Shown here: in pieces, positions 8,583 to 17,472 of the stretch
Numbering within the stretch: the stretch's first letter is position 1
Layout of the letters: each line of letters begins with the position of its first letter
Assembly (NCBI RefSeq): GCF_036173125.1
Contig: NZ_CP108054.1
Span: forward strand, 5,857,001-5,921,000
Source: Streptomyces sp. NBC_00286
GTDB lineage: Bacteria > Actinomycetota > Actinomycetes > Streptomycetales > Streptomycetaceae
Direction of reading: 5' to 3'
Length of the DNA stretch: 64,000 bases
The notes under the pieces: generated by a model
What the model was told of the DNA's origin: nothing
What the model saw: the letters and a program-made list of their open reading frames with translations, nothing else
Databases searched by the model: none
Program-made: the position numbers and the translations under genes

Positions 8583-9242
8583 TCAGGCCGTCTCGGCGGG
8601 GGCGGGCGGCCCCGTGGTGTGCGTCTTTCGGAGCGCGGCCCGCCACGCGAGGGCGACCACCGCCTCGGCCAGGCCGAGCAGGACGAGCCACAGGCCGAGC
8701 AGCCGGGTCAGGGCGCGGGCAGACTCGGCCGGCAGGGCGAGCACCACGATCCCCGCGACGATGCCGAGCACCGCGGCGCCCAGGACGACCCCGCGGTGCG
8801 GCAGGTCCTTGGTGGCGAGGGCCGCGTAGAGGGTGAGGATGCCGGACACCAGCCAGACGACCCCGACGATCAGTGAGAGCGCGGCGATCGTCTGCAGCGG
8901 GTTCCGCAGGCACAGCACCCCGGCCAGGACGTACAGCACGGCCAGGAGCAGCCCCGGGAGCCGTTCGTGCCCCTCCCTCGCGAAGACGGCAACGAACCGG
9001 AACGCCCCCGTCACCAGCAGGTACAGGCCGATGAGGACCGCCAGCACATGCAGGGTTCCCTCCGGCCAGACCAGTACCAGGACGCCCGGCACCAGCGTCG
9101 CGACGGCCGAGCCCAAGAGCCAGGTCCATGAACGGCCGAGCCGCCCCAGTGCCTGCGCGGGGTCGTCCAGCGGGCCGGGGGCAGCCCCGTCGGGCTCGTG
9201 TTCCTGTCCGGTTTTCGATGCCGGACCGTGCGGCATGGTCAT
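8583..9242 (-). CDS. HdeD family acid-resistance type membrane protein
   Basis: A 219-residue protein with six hydrophobic helices arranged as three pairs, each containing a G-x-L-x-L-x-W-P-like element (PGVLVLVWPEGTLHVLAVLIGLYLL, AGVLCLRNPLQTIAALSLIVGVVWL, AGIVVLALPAESARALTRLLGLWLVL). This threefold internal repeat is the hallmark of the HdeD/DUF308 family. E. coli HdeD contributes to acid resistance. ATG at 9242 is preferred because GGAGG sits a few bases upstream; a second ATG at 9236 is possible. It heads the leftward run of membrane genes and is divergent from the potassium-channel gene. Confidence 0.87.
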   Translation of the reverse strand: MTMPHGPASKTGQEHEPDGAAPGPLDDPAQALGRLGRSWTWLLGSAVATLVPGVLVLVWPEGTLHVLAVLIGLYLLVTGAFRFVAVFAREGHERLPGLLLAVLYVLAGVLCLRNPLQTIAALSLIVGVVWLVSGILTLYAALATKDLPHRGVVLGAAVLGIVAGIVVLALPAESARALTRLLGLWLVLLGLAEAVVALAWRAALRKTHTTGPPAPAETA

Positions 9243-9413
9243 GGCTCCTCCACGCGTGATCGAGTGGTCGCCTCCGGACCGCCGGCGGGGCGGAGTGTGA
9301 CGGGGCGGTGTGCGAGGACCTGACCGCTCCAGGCTCACGCCTGTCACCGGGTGCCGGGGTCACCCACCACGGGTGATCCGGCGATGCCTCCGTGGCGGTG
9401 AGGTGGGAATCCC

Positions 9414-9532
9414 CCGGAGCCCGGCCCCCGGCCCCAGGCTCCAGGCCCGCCCGGAGCCCGGCCCCCGGCCCGCCCGGCCCCGGCCCCCGGCTCCAGGCCC
9501 GCCCGGAGCCCGGAGCCCGGAGCCCGGCCCAT
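9414..9532. repeat. GC-rich imperfect direct repeats in a divergent intergenic region
   Basis: The 325-bp gap between the HdeD-like gene (left) and the K+ channel gene (right) contains about 120 bp of imperfect repeats built from GGAGCCCGGCCC and CAGGCCCGCCC units. The last part has three directly adjacent GGAGCCC copies. A short inverted repeat, CACCC-accac-GGGTG, lies just upstream near 9361-9374. Promoters for both directions must lie in this gap, but I could not assign clear -10/-35 elements. Confidence 0.7.
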
Positions 9533-9567
9533 CGGCCTTCCGGCCGAACGGAACGAAGAGACACGAG

Positions 9568-10215
9568 ATGAGCGATCCGCGCACCGACCGGACGGACCGC
9601 GCCCGGTCCGGGCCGGCCGCCGCCCACCGGCGGCGCCTTCGGCTCCGCCCCCGCCGGTGGGCGGCGGTCGTCGCCGTCGCCCGAGCCGTGCTCATCGCCG
9701 TCGGTCTCGTCACCGCCTACTACCTGCTGCCCCTGGACGAGCGCGGTACGGCCGGTGCGTCTGTGCTGCTCGTGTGCGGTCTGGTGGCGGTGCTGCTGGT
9801 GTTCGGGTGGGAGGTGCGGGCCATCGCGCGCTCACCCCACCCGCGCCTGAAGGCCGTCGAGGCCCTGGCCGCCACGCTGGCGCTGTTCCTGGTCCTCTTC
9901 GCCGGCGCCTACTACCTGCTGGAGCGCTCCACCCCGGGCTCCTTCAGCGAGCCGATGACCAGAACGGACGCCTTGTACTTCACTCTTACCACCTTCAGCA
10001 CCGTCGGCTACGGGGACATCACGGCACGCTCCCAGACCGGGCGCGTGCTGACGATGCTGCAGATGGCGGGAGGGCTGCTGCTCGTGGGCGTCGCCGCACG
10101 GGTGCTGGCGAGCGCGGTCCAGGCGGGGCTGCGCCGGCAGCGCCGAGAACCGTCGGCTCAGCCGCGTTCCGGTACCGACGCCGGGACGCCGCCGGACCGG
10201 GAGGCCGGACCATGA
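9568..10215 (+). CDS. Two-helix-pore potassium channel family protein
   Basis: A 215-residue membrane protein. Four hydrophobic helices lie near 33-53, 62-81, 97-117 and 163-180. Between the last two is a pore loop with the K+ selectivity filter TVGYGD at 145-150, preceded by DALYFTLTTFS. This is the Ion_trans_2 fold; four subunits would make one channel. ATG at 9568 is used because the upstream part of the longer frame is the GC-repeat tract. Its last codons overlap the ATG of the DUF2252 gene (ATGA), implying translational coupling. Confidence 0.9.
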   Translation: MSDPRTDRTDRARSGPAAAHRRRLRLRPRRWAAVVAVARAVLIAVGLVTAYYLLPLDERGTAGASVLLVCGLVAVLLVFGWEVRAIARSPHPRLKAVEALAATLALFLVLFAGAYYLLERSTPGSFSEPMTRTDALYFTLTTFSTVGYGDITARSQTGRVLTMLQMAGGLLLVGVAARVLASAVQAGLRRQRREPSAQPRSGTDAGTPPDREAGP

Positions 10216-11633
10216 CCGTACCCAGCGCTTTCACCGCGTCCCTGTCGCCGGCCGAGCGAGCGGCGTACGGCAGGAACGCGCGCAGGCGGGCGTCGCGCTC
10301 GTGTCACGGCTGGTACGAGACGGCGCAGCGGCGACCGGACCCGATCGAGGTGATTGAGCGTCAGTCGGCGGATCGTGTACCGGAGTTGGTGCCGATCCGC
10401 TACGGCCGCATGCTCGAGTCGCCGTTCCGCTTCTACCGGGGAGCGGCCGCGATCATGGCAGCTGACCTGGCGCCCCTCCCCAACACCGGACTCCAGGTAC
10501 AGCTCTGCGGGGACGCCCACCCCCTGAACTTCCGGCTGCTCGCCTCGCCGGAGCGCCGTCTGGTCTTCGACATCAACGACTTCGACGAGACGCTGCCCGG
10601 GCCGTTCGAATGGGACGTCAAGCGGCTGGCGGCCGGTTTCGCGACGGCGGCCCGCGCGAACGGCTTCTCGCTCAAGGAACAGAACAGCACGGTGCGGGGC
10701 TGCGTGGAGGCGTACCGGGAGCGGATGCGCGAGTTCGCCGGCATGCGCACCCTGGACATCTGGTACGCCCAGGACGACGCCGACCGGCTGCGGGAATTGC
10801 TGGCGTCGTCGAACGACAAGTCACTGGACAGGGAGGCCAGGCGTCGTACGGCCGAGGCCACGGCGCGGGCCCGCACGCGGACGCACCTGAAGGCCTTCGA
10901 GAAGCTCACCCGCGTCACAGCCGAGGGCCGGCGCATCGCACCGGACCCACCGCTGATCACGCCGCTCGATCAGCTGTCGGCCGACCCGTCCGAAGCCGGG
11001 CGGGAGAAGGAGCTGCAGACCCTTCTGGACGGGTACGCACGGACCCTGCCGTCCGAACGCCGGCACCTGTTGCGTCACTACCACCTGGTGGACATGGCCC
11101 GGAAGGTGGTGGGCGTCGGCAGTGTCGGTACGCGCTGCTGGGTGCTGCTCCTGCTCGGCAGGGACGACGACGATCCCCTGCTGCTGCAGGCCAAGGAGGC
11201 CCAGGAGTCGGTGCTGGCCGCCCACACGGGCGGTGAGCGCTACGACAACCAGGGCCGCCGGGTGGTGGCCGGACAGCGCCTGATGCAGACCACCGGCGAC
11301 ATCTTCCTGGGCTGGACGCATGTCGTGGGCCTCGACGGGCAGGGCCGGGATTTCTACGTGCGCCAGCTGTGGGACTGGAAGGGCATCGCACGGCCGGAGA
11401 CCATGGGGCCGCGCCTGCTCGCCCTCTTCGGCCGGCTGTGCGGGGCATCCCTGGCACGGGCCCACGCCCGCTCGGGCGATCCCCTCGCCCTCGCCGCCTA
11501 CCTGGGCGGCAGCGACCGCTTCGACCGCGCGCTCACCGGGTTCGCCCAGTCCTACGCCGACCAGAACGAGCGGGACTCGGAGGCGCTGGAAGCCGCCTGC
11601 CGCTCCGGTCGGATCAGGGCGGAGCGGCTCTGA
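10212..11633 (+). CDS. DUF2252 family protein
   Basis: A 473-residue soluble protein. It begins with the DUF2252 N-terminal helix and SADRVPELVPIRYGRMLESPFRFYRGAAAIMAADLA. The central GDAHPLNF and FDINDFDETLPGPFEWDVKRLA resemble the catalytic H-G-D and metal-binding D-F-D elements of phosphotransferase-like kinases. The family is therefore thought to be kinase-like, although no substrate is known to me. The start ATG overlaps the stop of the ion-channel gene by four bases, so the two are one operon. It ends convergently with a small leftward gene. Confidence 0.88.
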   Translation: MTVPSAFTASLSPAERAAYGRNARRRASRSCHGWYETAQRRPDPIEVIERQSADRVPELVPIRYGRMLESPFRFYRGAAAIMAADLAPLPNTGLQVQLCGDAHPLNFRLLASPERRLVFDINDFDETLPGPFEWDVKRLAAGFATAARANGFSLKEQNSTVRGCVEAYRERMREFAGMRTLDIWYAQDDADRLRELLASSNDKSLDREARRRTAEATARARTRTHLKAFEKLTRVTAEGRRIAPDPPLITPLDQLSADPSEAGREKELQTLLDGYARTLPSERRHLLRHYHLVDMARKVVGVGSVGTRCWVLLLLGRDDDDPLLLQAKEAQESVLAAHTGGERYDNQGRRVVAGQRLMQTTGDIFLGWTHVVGLDGQGRDFYVRQLWDWKGIARPETMGPRLLALFGRLCGASLARAHARSGDPLALAAYLGGSDRFDRALTGFAQSYADQNERDSEALEAACRSGRIRAERL

Positions 11634-11742
11634 GGACGCATGCCCGGTCACCACGCGAGATCGCTACGGTTCGCCGTCCAGCGGGCCGGCCGGATGCTCA
11701 TGGCGCTCCGAGCGATCCGGTATCGCACACCGCCCGGTCCTG

Positions 11743-11940
11743 TCACTCCGGCACCTGCCGCATCTCCAAGACGCGCAGTCCCAGTGACTGGCAGCGCGCC
11801 AGCAGCCCGTACAGGTGCGCCTCGTCCACGACAGGGCCGAACAGGACGGTCTGGCCGGACATCACCACGTGGCCCAGCTCCGGGAAGGCTTTGGCCAGCG
11901 TTTCCGACAGGTGGCCTTCGACTCGGATCTCGTAGCGCAC
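11743..11940 (-). CDS. Small conserved protein of 65 residues
   Basis: Short protein MRYEIRVEGHLSETLAKAFP to LRVLEMRQVPE. It shows a clear beta-alpha-beta-beta-alpha-beta pattern (YEIRVEG, SETLAKAFPEL, HVVMSGQTVLFGPV, AHLYGLLARCQSLG, LRVLEMRQV), suggesting a small ferredoxin-like fold. Codon use is typical of the genome and the frame is intact, supporting a real gene. I recall similar short actinobacterial proteins of unknown function. It stands alone between the convergent DUF2252 gene and a membrane-protein operon. Confidence 0.7.
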   Translation of the reverse strand: MRYEIRVEGHLSETLAKAFPELGHVVMSGQTVLFGPVVDEAHLYGLLARCQSLGLRVLEMRQVPE

Positions 11941-12053
11941 GAGCTGTCCTCCCCTCGACTGCCTGGGACAGGCGGACGGCGCCCTTCCCTGCGATCGTCC
12001 GCTTCCTCGCTCCTTCGGGCCTCACCCGGTACAGGTGACCGCCGCCCGGCGAC

Positions 12054-12107
12054 GGACGCCACAGATCAAGACGGACGCCACAGATCAAGACGGACGCCAC
12101 AGATCAA
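12054..12107. repeat. 19-bp tandem repeat, 2.8 copies
   Basis: The unit GGACGCCACAGATCAAGAC occurs at 12054-12072 and 12073-12091, with a 16-base partial copy from 12092. The array sits in the gap between the 65-residue gene and the next leftward gene, and touches the stop codon of the latter. There are only three units and no spacers, so it is not CRISPR-like. Confidence 0.85.
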
Positions 12108-12631
12108 TGCGTCAGAACGATCTTGAAGGAGATGATCAGCAGACCGAGCAACAGGTTGACCGATGCGGTGGCGGCCACAAGCCGCCGCGAAGCACCGGCG
12201 CGGCGTGCCGCGGCCACGGACCAGCCCACCTGCCCGGCCACGGAGACGGAGAGAGCCAGCCAGAGGGCACCTTGCACGTCCAGGCCCAGGAGCGGGCTGA
12301 CGGTGACCGCGGCGGCCGGCGGGACGGCGGCCTTGACGATCGGCCACTCGTCACGGCATACGTGCAGCACGACACGGCGGTCCAGAGCCTGTTGCGACAA
12401 GCGCGCCCCGAACAACTGGGCATGCACGTGCGCGATCCAGAACACCACGCCGGTGAGCAACAGCAGCAGCACCAGCTCGGTGCGCGGGAACTCGCCCAGG
12501 GAGCCGGCGCCGATCACCACGGAGGCCGCGAGCATGGATCCGTAGACGCCGCCCGTGTAGTCCGCGCGGGCCCGATGCTCGGCACGGCGCTCCCCGCGAG
12601 CCGTGGCCGGGACGATCCTGGTCCTGAACAC
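12104..12631 (-). CDS. Integral membrane protein of unknown function, 175 residues
   Basis: Four predicted helices: YGSMLAASVVIGAGSL, TELVLLLLLTGVVFWIAHVHA, the pair around AAAVTVSPLLGLDVQGALWLALSVSVAGQVGW, and LVAATASVNLLLGLLIISFKIVL. The second helix carries histidines (IAHVHAQLFG). Such small four-helix proteins with VIGAGSLGEFP and FWIAHVHA are common and uncharacterised in Streptomyces. It begins 18 bp after the stop of the DHA2 exporter, so the two are probably one leftward transcript. Confidence 0.75.
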   Translation of the reverse strand: MFRTRIVPATARGERRAEHRARADYTGGVYGSMLAASVVIGAGSLGEFPRTELVLLLLLTGVVFWIAHVHAQLFGARLSQQALDRRVVLHVCRDEWPIVKAAVPPAAAVTVSPLLGLDVQGALWLALSVSVAGQVGWSVAAARRAGASRRLVAATASVNLLLGLLIISFKIVLTH

Positions 12632-12649
12632 CGGTGACTCCCTCCGGAC

Positions 12650-14278
12650 TCAGCGCGTCGATCCGGTCGCCCCCGCCGCAGCATCGGTGTCCGGCTGCCG
12701 CGGACGGCTGTCCCGGGCGGTCGGCAGGTGCGGAGTGACCAGGAAACTGGCGAGAGCGATGCCGCCGGTGGCAAGGACCGCCGCCTTCAGACCGTCCAGC
12801 TGCGCGGAGGCGTAGGAGTCCGCGACGGCGTCGACCTCCGACGCTGGCAACCCGGCACGCTCGGCCGCCGAGCGCACCTGATTGGTGGAGACGAAGGTGA
12901 CCCCCGCCTGGAGGGCGACACCGACTTCCTCACGGGTCTGTTCGGACAGCCGCGAATTGTCCGCCACCTGCGTCGTGAAGGCGTGGGCCAGCGCACCGAT
13001 GAGGATCGACCCGATGAGCGCGGTGCCCAGCGCCGAGCCCAGGTTCTGTGCCGTGAACTGGAGTCCTCCGGCCTCACTGCGTTCCTCCTCGCCGACGCCG
13101 GACTGGACGACGTTGCCCAGCTGCGAGGCGAGCAGGCCGACGCCCACGCCCAGCAGGGCCATGGCTCCGGCGAACTGCGCGTCGTCGATGACCGGGTCGA
13201 TGGTGGCCAGCAGCCACACGATGGCCGCGGCAAGGGTCACCAGGGCAAGCCGGACGACCCGGCGCGGCCCCCACACCCGTCCCAGCGAGGACGCGGAAAG
13301 GGAGGTCACCAGCATGGTGGCGGACACGGGGAGCAGGCGCAGCCCCGTCTCGAAGGCGTCGAATCCCTGGACCACCTGCAAGTACAGCGGGATCGTGAAG
13401 AACAGCCCCAGCAGGATGAGGTTCTGGCTCAGCAGCGTCATCAGGCCGGACCGCAGCACGGGTCTGCCCAGCAGGGACAGGTGCACGAGGGGGTCGGCAC
13501 CTTGGTGCTCCCGCCGCCGCTCCCAGTGCCGGAAGAGGGCCAGGACGGCCGCCCCCGCGCCGACGACGAACAGCGTCGGTGCGAAGCCGAAGACGGTGAA
13601 GGGAGGGTTGCGGGGCTGCACCCATCCCCAGGTGCTGCTCTGCAGCACCCCGAGCACACCCAGTCCCAGTCCGGCCGCGGAGAGCACGGCACCGACGCCG
13701 TCCAGCCGGGGGCGCGGGCCGGTCGGGGCGGGCGTCGTGATCACCCGGCGGCACAGCAGGACGGCCAGGACGACCACGACCTCGCCGGCGAAGACCAGCC
13801 GCCAGGTGAGGTACGTCGTCACCCAGCCGCCCAGCAGCGGGCCGACCGCGATCCCGGCACCGGCGAGCCCGCCGATCACCGCGTAGGCGACGGCCCGGTC
13901 CTTCCCGCGATACGACTCCGCGACGAGGGCGGCCATGGCCGGCAGCACCATCGCGGCTCCCAGTCCCTCGATGACGGACCAGCCCAGTGTGAGGACCCAC
14001 AGGGTGGGTGCCACGGCGGTCAGGGCCGACCCCACGCCGTAGACGACGAGACCCAGAAGGAACATACGGCGACGCCCCAGGATGTCCCCCAATCTGCCGC
14101 CGATGATCATGAACGCCGCCATGACCAGTGCGTACAGAGTGATGACGGCCTGGATGGCGGTGACCTCTGTGTCGAAGTCCTCGACCAGCTGACTGATGGA
14201 CACGTTCATGACGGAGGTGTCCAGCACCATGAGGAACTGGGCCGTACCGAGGACGATCAGCGCCCGCCATTGCTTCAC
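12650..14278 (-). CDS. DHA2 (EmrB/QacA) family MFS drug exporter
   Basis: A 542-residue proton-driven efflux pump with about 14 transmembrane helices. It starts WRALIVLGTAQFLMVLDTSVMNVSISQLVEDF, the diagnostic LDxTVVNVALP-like motif of the DHA2 group. The A-loop GGRLGDILGRRRMFLLG and the antiporter motif GAGIAVGPLLGGWVTTYLTWRLVF are both present. The GTG at 14278 is chosen because GAGGTGG lies six bases upstream and the first helix begins at once; the longer frame to 14398 adds an unrelated arginine-rich leader. No regulator is adjacent. The substrate is unknown. Confidence 0.9.
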   Translation of the reverse strand: MKQWRALIVLGTAQFLMVLDTSVMNVSISQLVEDFDTEVTAIQAVITLYALVMAAFMIIGGRLGDILGRRRMFLLGLVVYGVGSALTAVAPTLWVLTLGWSVIEGLGAAMVLPAMAALVAESYRGKDRAVAYAVIGGLAGAGIAVGPLLGGWVTTYLTWRLVFAGEVVVVLAVLLCRRVITTPAPTGPRPRLDGVGAVLSAAGLGLGVLGVLQSSTWGWVQPRNPPFTVFGFAPTLFVVGAGAAVLALFRHWERRREHQGADPLVHLSLLGRPVLRSGLMTLLSQNLILLGLFFTIPLYLQVVQGFDAFETGLRLLPVSATMLVTSLSASSLGRVWGPRRVVRLALVTLAAAIVWLLATIDPVIDDAQFAGAMALLGVGVGLLASQLGNVVQSGVGEEERSEAGGLQFTAQNLGSALGTALIGSILIGALAHAFTTQVADNSRLSEQTREEVGVALQAGVTFVSTNQVRSAAERAGLPASEVDAVADSYASAQLDGLKAAVLATGGIALASFLVTPHLPTARDSRPRQPDTDAAAGATGSTR

Positions 14279-14471
14279 GGTGTCCACCTCGCCGAGTCGG
14301 CCGGTACGCACGCGGAGTCGGCCGGGCAGTGGCCGGCACACACTCCGCCGCTCCTGCCCATCGCACCCGAAGTACGCGCCTCGCGCCTCACCCGCCACGG
14401 GGGAAGGTCAGCGCCCCTGTGACGCCCCCCGGTGGGGAACGCGGGCGCCGAACCCTCTCACCGACGCACTG

Positions 14472-14499
14472 AAAAAGGCGAGGCCCGAAGACCCCGCCC
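14472..14499 (-). terminator. Rho-independent terminator of the 143-residue gene
   Basis: Reading leftward, a GGCGGGG / CCTCGCC stem with one mismatch and a short loop is followed at once by five T residues (14472-14476). It sits about 20 bp after the stop codon of the leftward gene at 14520. Confidence 0.75.
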
Positions 14500-14519
14500 G
14501 ATATCAGTGAAACCCCAGG

Positions 14520-14951
14520 TCAGGGCCACACAAGGCAGTACGGCTGATGCCCCGCCTCATGCAACCGATGGCTGAAGTCCTGCCACTCGTGCAGCAGTTG
14601 GTACACGTTGAACGCGTCCCTCGGCCCGCCCCGGTCCGGGACCGTCGACCAGATGAAGGCTGCCGCGCCGACTGCCTCCTCGCCTATTCCGCGTAGGGGG
14701 TCTACGACCGTCATGGGGAGCTTGACTACGGCGTAGTCCGGGTGCAGGACTACGAGTTCGAGCGGCGGGACCTTGTTCAGCGGTACGCCCTCTATGCCGG
14801 TGAGGACCATCGCGGCCATCGTCTCCGGCTTGATCTTCGTGAACATGCCGTTCATGCCGAGCTCGTCGCCGCCGAGTTCCTCTGGGCGCATGGAGATGGG
14901 GACGCGAGCGGCTGTCGCGCCGTCCGGAGCCCCGAAGTATTTGTACGTCAC
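14520..14951 (-). CDS. Conserved hypothetical protein next to hemL
   Basis: A 143-residue soluble protein beginning VTYKYFGAPDGATAARVPIS and ending HEAGHQPYCLVWP. The frame stays open to 15179, but the upstream part is arginine/glutamate-rich and unlike a folded protein. The GTG at 14951, preceded by GGGTGGGG, is therefore preferred. No catalytic motif was found. A protein of this size divergent from hemL is, from memory, conserved across Streptomyces. It is followed by a clear terminator. Confidence 0.72.
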   Translation of the reverse strand: MTYKYFGAPDGATAARVPISMRPEELGGDELGMNGMFTKIKPETMAAMVLTGIEGVPLNKVPPLELVVLHPDYAVVKLPMTVVDPLRGIGEEAVGAAAFIWSTVPDRGGPRDAFNVYQLLHEWQDFSHRLHEAGHQPYCLVWP

Positions 14952-15326
14952 CCCCACCCGGCCACCATTCCTGCTCCCTGCCCGTGGGGCGTCGAACCGA
15001 CGGAGCCCGTTCAGCCCGTCGATCCGCTCGCCCGGCTCGGGCTCACTCTCCGTCTGCCGTACCTCGCGGGTTTCGCGTGTCTCGGCCGCCGCTTCCGCCT
15101 CGCGTCGGTGCCTTCCCCGCCGGGCACGGCGAGGACCGAGGTCATCGGTCCCCTCGCCCAGTCCGCCACCGCGATGCATATCTCCACCCGACTGCTTATC
15201 TAAGGTGCGCCATCCCCGCCACGCAACCCGATCATCATGTCAGTGACCTCCCCCGCGGTCGCGCGCCGAAACGTGCGTTGAAACACCTGTCCGCAGGATC
15301 TTCGAGGCCTCTGACACCATGGCTGT

Positions 15327-16643
15327 GTGAACTATCCGTACGAATACGACGCCCCAGTTTCTCATGCTCTTTTCAACCGTGCGGCGGCCGTCACACCCGG
15401 CGGCGTGAACTCTCCCGTGCGAGCGTTCCGCGCCGTGGGTGGTACGCCCCGGTTCATGGTGTCCGGCACCGGTCCGTACCTGACCGACGCCGACGGAAGG
15501 GAGTACGTGGACCTCGTCTGCTCCTGGGGGCCGATGATCCTCGGCCACTCCCACCCGGAGGTGATCGCGGCGGTCCAGGAGGCCGTCGCTCGCGGTACGT
15601 CCTTCGGTACGCCCGGTGAGGGCGAGGTCGCGCTCGCCGAGGAGATCGTCGCCCGGGTCGAGCCCGTCGCCCAGGTCCGGCTCGTCTCCAGCGGCACCGA
15701 GGCGACCATGTCCGCCATCCGTCTCGCCCGCGGCTACACCGGGCGAGCCAAGGTGATCAAGTTCGCCGGCTGCTATCACGGGCATGTGGACGCCCTGCTG
15801 GCCGCCGCGGGCAGCGGACTCGCCACGTTCGCGCTGCCCGACACCCCCGGCGTCACCGGTGCCCAGGCCGGGGACACCGTCGTCCTCCCGTACAACGATC
15901 TCGACGCCGTCCGCGAAGCCTTCCGCGCCCACCCCGGCCAGATCGCCTGCGTCATCACCGAGGCCTCGCCCGGGAATATGGGCGTCGTGCCGCCGGAGCC
16001 CGGCTTCAACCAGGGGCTCAAGGACGCCTGTGCGGAAAACGGTGCGCTGTACATCTCGGACGAGGTCATGACCGGGTTCCGGACCAGTAAGTCCGGATGG
16101 TTCGGGATTGATGGCGTACGTCCCGATCTCATGACCTTCGGCAAGGTCATGGGCGGCGGCTTCCCGGCCGCGGCCTTCGGTGGCCGCGCCGATGTCATGG
16201 CGCACCTCGCGCCCGCCGGGCCCGTCTACCAGGCGGGCACCCTCTCCGGGAACCCGGTCGCCACCGCCGCCGGGCTCGCCCAGCTGCGGCTCCTCGACGA
16301 CGCGGCGTACGCCACGGTCGACGCGGTGTCCGAGCAGCTCCGTACGCTGGTGTCGGACGCGCTCACCAAGGAGGGCGTGGCGCACCGGGTGCAGAACGCC
16401 TCGAGTATGTTCTCCGTGTTCTTCACCGACCGCCCCGTCAGGAACTACGAGGACGCGAAGGCGCAGGAGTCGTACCGCTTCACCGCCTTCTTCCACTCGA
16501 TGCTGGCGCAGGGCGTCTATCTGCCCCCGTCGTCCTTCGAGTCCTGGTTCGTCTCGACGGCGCACGACGAGCGGGCGGTCCAGCGGATCGCCGACGCCCT
16601 TCCGGCGGCGGCACGGGCAGCAGCGGAGGCCACGGCAGCATGA
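15327..16643 (+). CDS. hemL: Glutamate-1-semialdehyde 2,1-aminomutase
   Basis: A 438-residue PLP enzyme that converts glutamate-1-semialdehyde to 5-aminolevulinate, the first committed haem precursor in the C5 pathway. It begins [33 protein letters not shown], the classic HemL start. PLP-binding elements are [15 protein letters not shown] at 121-135, the aspartate of [10 protein letters not shown] near 243-252, and the Schiff-base lysine Lys273 in [11 protein letters not shown]. The GTG at 15327 fixes the family N-terminus. Its stop overlaps the ATG of the following phosphatase gene (ATGA), so both are one operon upstream of the cytochrome c genes. Confidence 0.97.
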   Translation: MNYPYEYDAPVSHALFNRAAAVTPGGVNSPVRAFRAVGGTPRFMVSGTGPYLTDADGREYVDLVCSWGPMILGHSHPEVIAAVQEAVARGTSFGTPGEGEVALAEEIVARVEPVAQVRLVSSGTEATMSAIRLARGYTGRAKVIKFAGCYHGHVDALLAAAGSGLATFALPDTPGVTGAQAGDTVVLPYNDLDAVREAFRAHPGQIACVITEASPGNMGVVPPEPGFNQGLKDACAENGALYISDEVMTGFRTSKSGWFGIDGVRPDLMTFGKVMGGGFPAAAFGGRADVMAHLAPAGPVYQAGTLSGNPVATAAGLAQLRLLDDAAYATVDAVSEQLRTLVSDALTKEGVAHRVQNASSMFSVFFTDRPVRNYEDAKAQESYRFTAFFHSMLAQGVYLPPSSFESWFVSTAHDERAVQRIADALPAAARAAAEATAA

Positions 16644-17314
16644 GTGACATCACCGTCGTACACGTGGTGCGGCACGGCGAGGTCGCCAACCCGGACGGGA
16701 TTCTGTACGGGCGCCTGCCCGGCTACCACCTGTCCGAGCTCGGGCTGCGGATGGCCGAGCGGGTCGCCGAGCACCTCGCCCCCCGGGACATCACGCATGT
16801 CGTCTCCTCGCCGCTGGAGCGGGCGCGGGAGACGGCCTCCCCGATCGCCGAGCGGCACGGCCTCGACCTCGCGACCGACCGCCGGCTGATCGAGGCCGGC
16901 AACGTCTTCCAGGGCAAGACCTTCGGCGTCGGCGACGGCGCGCTGCGCCGGCCCGAGAACTGGAAGCATCTCTTCAACCCCTTCAAGCCGTCCTGGGGTG
17001 AGCCGTATCTGGAGCAGGTCGTACGGATGATGGGGGCGCTGGACGCCGCCAAGGACGCGGCCCGCGGACATGAAGCGGTGTGCGTCTCGCACCAGTTGCC
17101 GATCTGGATCGTGCGCTCTTACGTCGAGCGGCGCCGACTGTGGCACGACCCGCGCAAGCGGCAGTGCACCCTCGCCTCGCTGACGACCTTCACCTACCAG
17201 GACGACAAGATCGTCTCTGTCGGGTACTCCGAGCCCGCCCGGGATCTTGTACCTCCGCATCTGCTGGCGGGGGCGAAGCCGGTCAAGGGCAAAGACAAGG
17301 CTTTCGGCGCGTAG
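16640..17314 (+). CDS. Histidine phosphatase (phosphoglycerate mutase-like)
   Basis: A 224-residue member of the histidine phosphatase superfamily. The catalytic VVRHGEV at 8-14 holds the phosphorylated histidine, [11 protein letters not shown] near 55-65 is the second arginine element, and SHQLPIW holds the second histidine. It is annotated in other actinomycetes as a phosphoglycerate mutase, but the sequence looks more like a general phosphatase. It is coupled to hemL by a four-base overlap. The substrate is unknown. Confidence 0.9.
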   Translation: MSDITVVHVVRHGEVANPDGILYGRLPGYHLSELGLRMAERVAEHLAPRDITHVVSSPLERARETASPIAERHGLDLATDRRLIEAGNVFQGKTFGVGDGALRRPENWKHLFNPFKPSWGEPYLEQVVRMMGALDAAKDAARGHEAVCVSHQLPIWIVRSYVERRRLWHDPRKRQCTLASLTTFTYQDDKIVSVGYSEPARDLVPPHLLAGAKPVKGKDKAFGA

Positions 17315-17472
17315 GCGACGGCTCATCGCGCCCTCTCGTTCCATTTCCTCTGTAACAAGTTCATCCCCGTCCCGCACGGTAATTGTGACGCGCTTTCCAG
17401 CAACCCCCATGTTCGTCGCGCCCTCTAATCCGGTGTCATCCGGCACGGAACAGCGCGACGAACGGGGCGGAA

